This document shows, piece by piece, positions 5,257 to 7,118 of a stretch of 7,118 nucleotides of DNA; position 1 is the first letter of the stretch; each line of letters opens with the position of its first letter. The translations under genes and the position numbers were made by a program. Location: positions 1 through 7,118 of the forward strand of contig CAMDGW010000125.1 in the NCBI GenBank assembly GCA_945897695.1, read 5' to 3'. Origin of the DNA: Pseudobacteriovorax antillogorgiicola. GTDB lineage: Bacteria; Bdellovibrionota_B; Oligoflexia; Oligoflexales; RGVZ01. Below the pieces are notes generated by a model. That model was not told the origin of the DNA and ran no database searches. It saw nothing but the letters and a program-made list of their open reading frames with translations.

Positions 5257-5979
5257 TCACTTAATTGCGGTATACACCCTGTGGACGTCGTCGTAGTCAT
5301 TGATGTCACCTAAGAATTGTTCCACTTCTTTGCGGGCATCCGCCGCTAGCTCAACTGTATTTTTCGCAAGATAACCCAGCTCCGCCTTGGACACCAACCA
5401 GCCCTTTTCGGTCAATGCCTTGTTAACGGAATCCAGATCCGAGGTTTCTGTGTAGAAAATGCCACCCGTACTACCTTCAGGAACATCCTCTGAATCCATA
5501 GGTTCCATGTTTTGGGCGCCACACTCGATTGCAACCTCCTCAATATCAACACCAGCCTTAGCAATGGTTGCTTCGATGATTCCCAGTCGATCAAACATCC
5601 ACGCCACTGCACCACTGCTACCCAGCTGACCCTTCCGGAAAAGAACGCGGATATCGCCAGCCGTGCGATTGTTGTTTTCAGTAAGACACTCTACTATGAC
5701 TGGCACTTGGTGAGGGGCAAACCCTTCATACGTCAAGGTCGAATACGTGATATTTTCATCAGTCTGACCAGATCCACGCTTGATAGCGCGCTCGATCGGC
5801 TCCTTATTTACAGAGTTCTTGCGGGCCTCTTCTAGAGCTGCTCGCAGCCTTGCGTTACCGGAAGGGTCGGCTCCGCCCATTTTTGTGGCAACCATAATCT
5901 CTTTGACTAATTTGCCAACAACTTTGCCCTTACGATTCGCCGCATCCATCTTACCCGCATGTTTCCACTGAGCGCCCAT
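5257..5979 (-). CDS. YebC/YeeN/TACO1-family protein
   Basis: The 240-residue protein has the family's usual length and domain order. An N-terminal basic three-helix domain runs to about residue 75 (GKLVKEIMVATKMGGADPSGNARLRAALEEARKN, KEPIERAIKRGSG). Then comes the core with YEGFAPHQVPVIVECLTENNNRTAGDIRVLFRKGQLGSSGAVAWMFDRLG at about 84-133, and a C-terminal alpha/beta portion ending YDDVHRVYTAIK. The opening MGAQWKHAGKMDAANRKGK is nearer the YeeN-like branch than classical YebC (MAGHSKWANIKHRK). Members are annotated as transcription regulators (PmpR), while recent work links YebC and mitochondrial TACO1 to translation through proline-rich stretches; which applies here is not visible. The start has GGGAG six nt upstream and follows a candidate promoter at 6017-6046. 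It is divergent from recJ. Confidence 0.92.
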   Translation of the reverse strand: MGAQWKHAGKMDAANRKGKVVGKLVKEIMVATKMGGADPSGNARLRAALEEARKNSVNKEPIERAIKRGSGQTDENITYSTLTYEGFAPHQVPVIVECLTENNNRTAGDIRVLFRKGQLGSSGAVAWMFDRLGIIEATIAKAGVDIEEVAIECGAQNMEPMDSEDVPEGSTGGIFYTETSDLDSVNKALTEKGWLVSKAELGYLAKNTVELAADARKEVEQFLGDINDYDDVHRVYTAIK

Positions 5980-6016
5980 CTGTAACTCCCTCTTAAATCT
6001 GAAAAACTTAAGCCAA

Positions 6017-6046
6017 TATATAAAGTTAATTGGGCCGGTTAGTAAA
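6017..6046 (-). promoter_or_regulatory. Candidate sigma-70-type promoter for the YebC-family gene
   Basis: On the minus strand TTTACT (6041-6046) is followed after 18 nt by TATATA (6017-6022). A start near 6010 would leave a leader of about 30 nt containing the AGAGGGAG ribosome binding site. The -35 box forms one arm of the dyad at 6042-6054. Confidence 0.5.
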
Positions 6047-6054
6047 GCGTTTAC
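6042..6054. promoter_or_regulatory. Dyad linking the two divergent -35 boxes
   Basis: GTAAA (6042-6046) and TTTAC (6050-6054) form a perfect inverted repeat around GCG. Each arm is part of the -35 box of one of the two divergent genes, so the promoters stand back to back with three bases between the boxes. This may be only a by-product of two similar -35 boxes, or a shared operator. Confidence 0.4.
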
Positions 6055-6079
6055 AGCCTACTCCCATTCATCCTATAAC
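6050..6079 (+). promoter_or_regulatory. Candidate sigma-70-type promoter giving a leaderless recJ transcript
   Basis: TTTACA (6050-6055), five of six matches to the -35 consensus, is followed after 18 nt by TATAAC (6074-6079), five of six matches to the -10 consensus. Transcription would begin about 7 nt beyond the -10, at or next to the A of the recJ ATG (6086). This agrees with the absence of a ribosome binding site. Confidence 0.55.
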
Positions 6080-6085
6080 CTTCAG

Positions 6086-7118
6086 ATGACAACCGGCAGC
6101 CGATACAAACACTGGATTTCCCAGTCAACTCAGACACCTTCGTCGTTTTCTGACGTGGGAACTATTGTTCGTCAAAGTCGAGGGTTTCAGGCCATCGAAA
6201 GGCTGGATTATGGAGACCATGGACTCCAGGCGGTCTTAGAGACAATAACTAAAGCTATCGATAATAATAAGCGTATAGCGCTGTATGCCGACTACGATGT
6301 GGACGGCACCATGTCATGTGTCTCATGGATCTGGTTTCTGGAAGCCATTGGCTACAAAAACTATGTCCATTACATACCTTGCCGATTCAAAGAGGGGTAT
6401 GGCGTAAACCTTAACGCCATCAAGCATCTTGTCGACAATGAAAAAGCTGATGTCATCATTACGATGGACACCGGTATCACTGCCAACGAAGAAGCTCGCT
6501 GGTGCAAAGAACGTAGCGTTACGTTTATCTGCACAGATCACCACAAGATCCAGACCGAGAAGATGCCAGACTGCCTGATTTTAAACCCGAAAACCCACCC
6601 GGAGGCCATGTATCAAGAATTGTGTGGCTGCGGCATAACATTCGTCTTGCTGCGAAAACTTGCTCAACACTTCCCACAACTTTCAACCCATGCACCCATC
6701 TGGACTGACATCTTAGCCCTAACTGGAATGGCCACAATCTGCGACGTGGTGCCTTTGAATGGGGTCAATCATAAGCTAGCCAAACACGGCGTGGACGCAC
6801 TAATGCGAAGCAGCCGCCCGGTGCTTGTTAAATTGAGAGCCGCTGCGAGCGTCGATGACGCAGATGAAAAAGACGTGGGCTTTAAGCTTGGACCGCGCAT
6901 AAACGCAGTGGGTCGCCTTGAACACGCCGATCTTGTCGTGAAAGCTTTCATCGACGAGGATCCTGCCCCCCTGATTGCCTTTATGGGTACAGCCAACGAG
7001 CGTCGTCGTCAGATCCAGTCTGGTATTGTGACCGAAGCCCGCGATGAAGCTCTGAAGCAAGCCAACGCGCCAATTTTATTCCTTGGGGGAGATTGGCATC
7101 CTGGAGTTGTTGGCATTG
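6086..7118 (+). CDS. recJ: Single-stranded-DNA-specific exonuclease RecJ, N-terminal 344 residues (3' truncated by window edge)
   Basis: RecJ degrades single-stranded DNA 5' to 3' in recombination and repair. The frame is open from 6086 to the window end. It shows the ordered DHH-family motifs: YADYDVDGTMS (67-77, motif I, metal-binding Asp69, Asp71 and Asp73), ITMDTGIT (125-132, Asp128), the DHH triad at 151-153 in CTDHHK, ICDVVPL with Asp220, GPRINAVGRLEHAD (269-282), and WHPGVVGI at the edge, which begins the DHHA1-type substrate-binding half. The missing part would be roughly 220-240 residues if length follows E. coli RecJ. The ATG at 6086 is the only good start, since no upstream in-frame ATG, GTG or TTG was found nearby. 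No ribosome binding site precedes it. It is divergent from the YebC-family gene. Confidence 0.95.
   Translation, partial: MTTGSRYKHWISQSTQTPSSFSDVGTIVRQSRGFQAIERLDYGDHGLQAVLETITKAIDNNKRIALYADYDVDGTMSCVSWIWFLEAIGYKNYVHYIPCRFKEGYGVNLNAIKHLVDNEKADVIITMDTGITANEEARWCKERSVTFICTDHHKIQTEKMPDCLILNPKTHPEAMYQELCGCGITFVLLRKLAQHFPQLSTHAPIWTDILALTGMATICDVVPLNGVNHKLAKHGVDALMRSSRPVLVKLRAAASVDDADEKDVGFKLGPRINAVGRLEHADLVVKAFIDEDPAPLIAFMGTANERRRQIQSGIVTEARDEALKQANAPILFLGGDWHPGVVGI

Noticed and set aside
6323..7060. Several minus-strand open frames inside recJ
   Set aside because: They are antisense to a clearly conserved recJ reading frame and encode no recognisable protein.
1..7118. Mobile elements, CRISPR array, tRNA or rRNA genes
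   Set aside because: No transposase or integrase, no regularly spaced repeats longer than 7 bp, and no tRNA-like or rRNA-like stretch was seen on either strand.

Overview
The window looks like ordinary chromosome from a predatory or Bdellovibrio-like proteobacterium (Bdellovibrionota). The main pointer is a deaminase at 4466-5230 whose layout (extra N-terminal domain, then an HAE...PCxxC deaminase fold) matches the family I recall as named after Bdellovibrio Bd3614. An NtrC-type regulator, orphan phosphorelay pieces, a caspase-like lipoprotein and strong AAGGAGG ribosome binding sites fit that group. The assignment is inference. I see no insertion sequence, phage gene, CRISPR array, tRNA or rRNA.

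Layout. Positions 1-1131 hold signalling genes: the 3' end of a sigma-54-dependent activator (+), a stand-alone Hpt phosphotransfer protein (+), and a convergent stand-alone receiver domain (-). Positions 1132-1337 are a divergent regulatory gap with a tandem 7-bp repeat over a candidate promoter. Positions 1338-3269 hold a ribosome hibernation factor (HPF/RaiA type), then thyA and folA, which form a tight pair (2-nt gap) ending in a 13-bp perfect hairpin that can stop transcription from both sides. Positions 3316-4224 (-) encode a caspase-fold lipoprotein with an intact His/Cys dyad. A 241-bp AT-rich divergent gap with small inverted repeats separates it from the deaminase (+). A YebC/YeeN-family protein (-) converges on the deaminase and is divergent from recJ (+), which runs off the right edge. 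The yebC and recJ promoters appear to be back to back, with their -35 boxes forming the two arms of one dyad, and the recJ transcript is predicted to be leaderless.

How the genes work together. ThyA makes dTMP from dUMP and turns methylene-tetrahydrofolate into dihydrofolate; FolA regenerates tetrahydrofolate, so the pair is one metabolic cycle. HPF, YebC and RecJ are housekeeping functions (ribosome inactivation, translation or regulation, single-strand DNA exonuclease). The NtrC-type protein, Hpt and receiver may belong to one phosphorelay, but no kinase is visible here. The least understood genes are the caspase-like lipoprotein and the deaminase, which are transcribed divergently from a shared gap.
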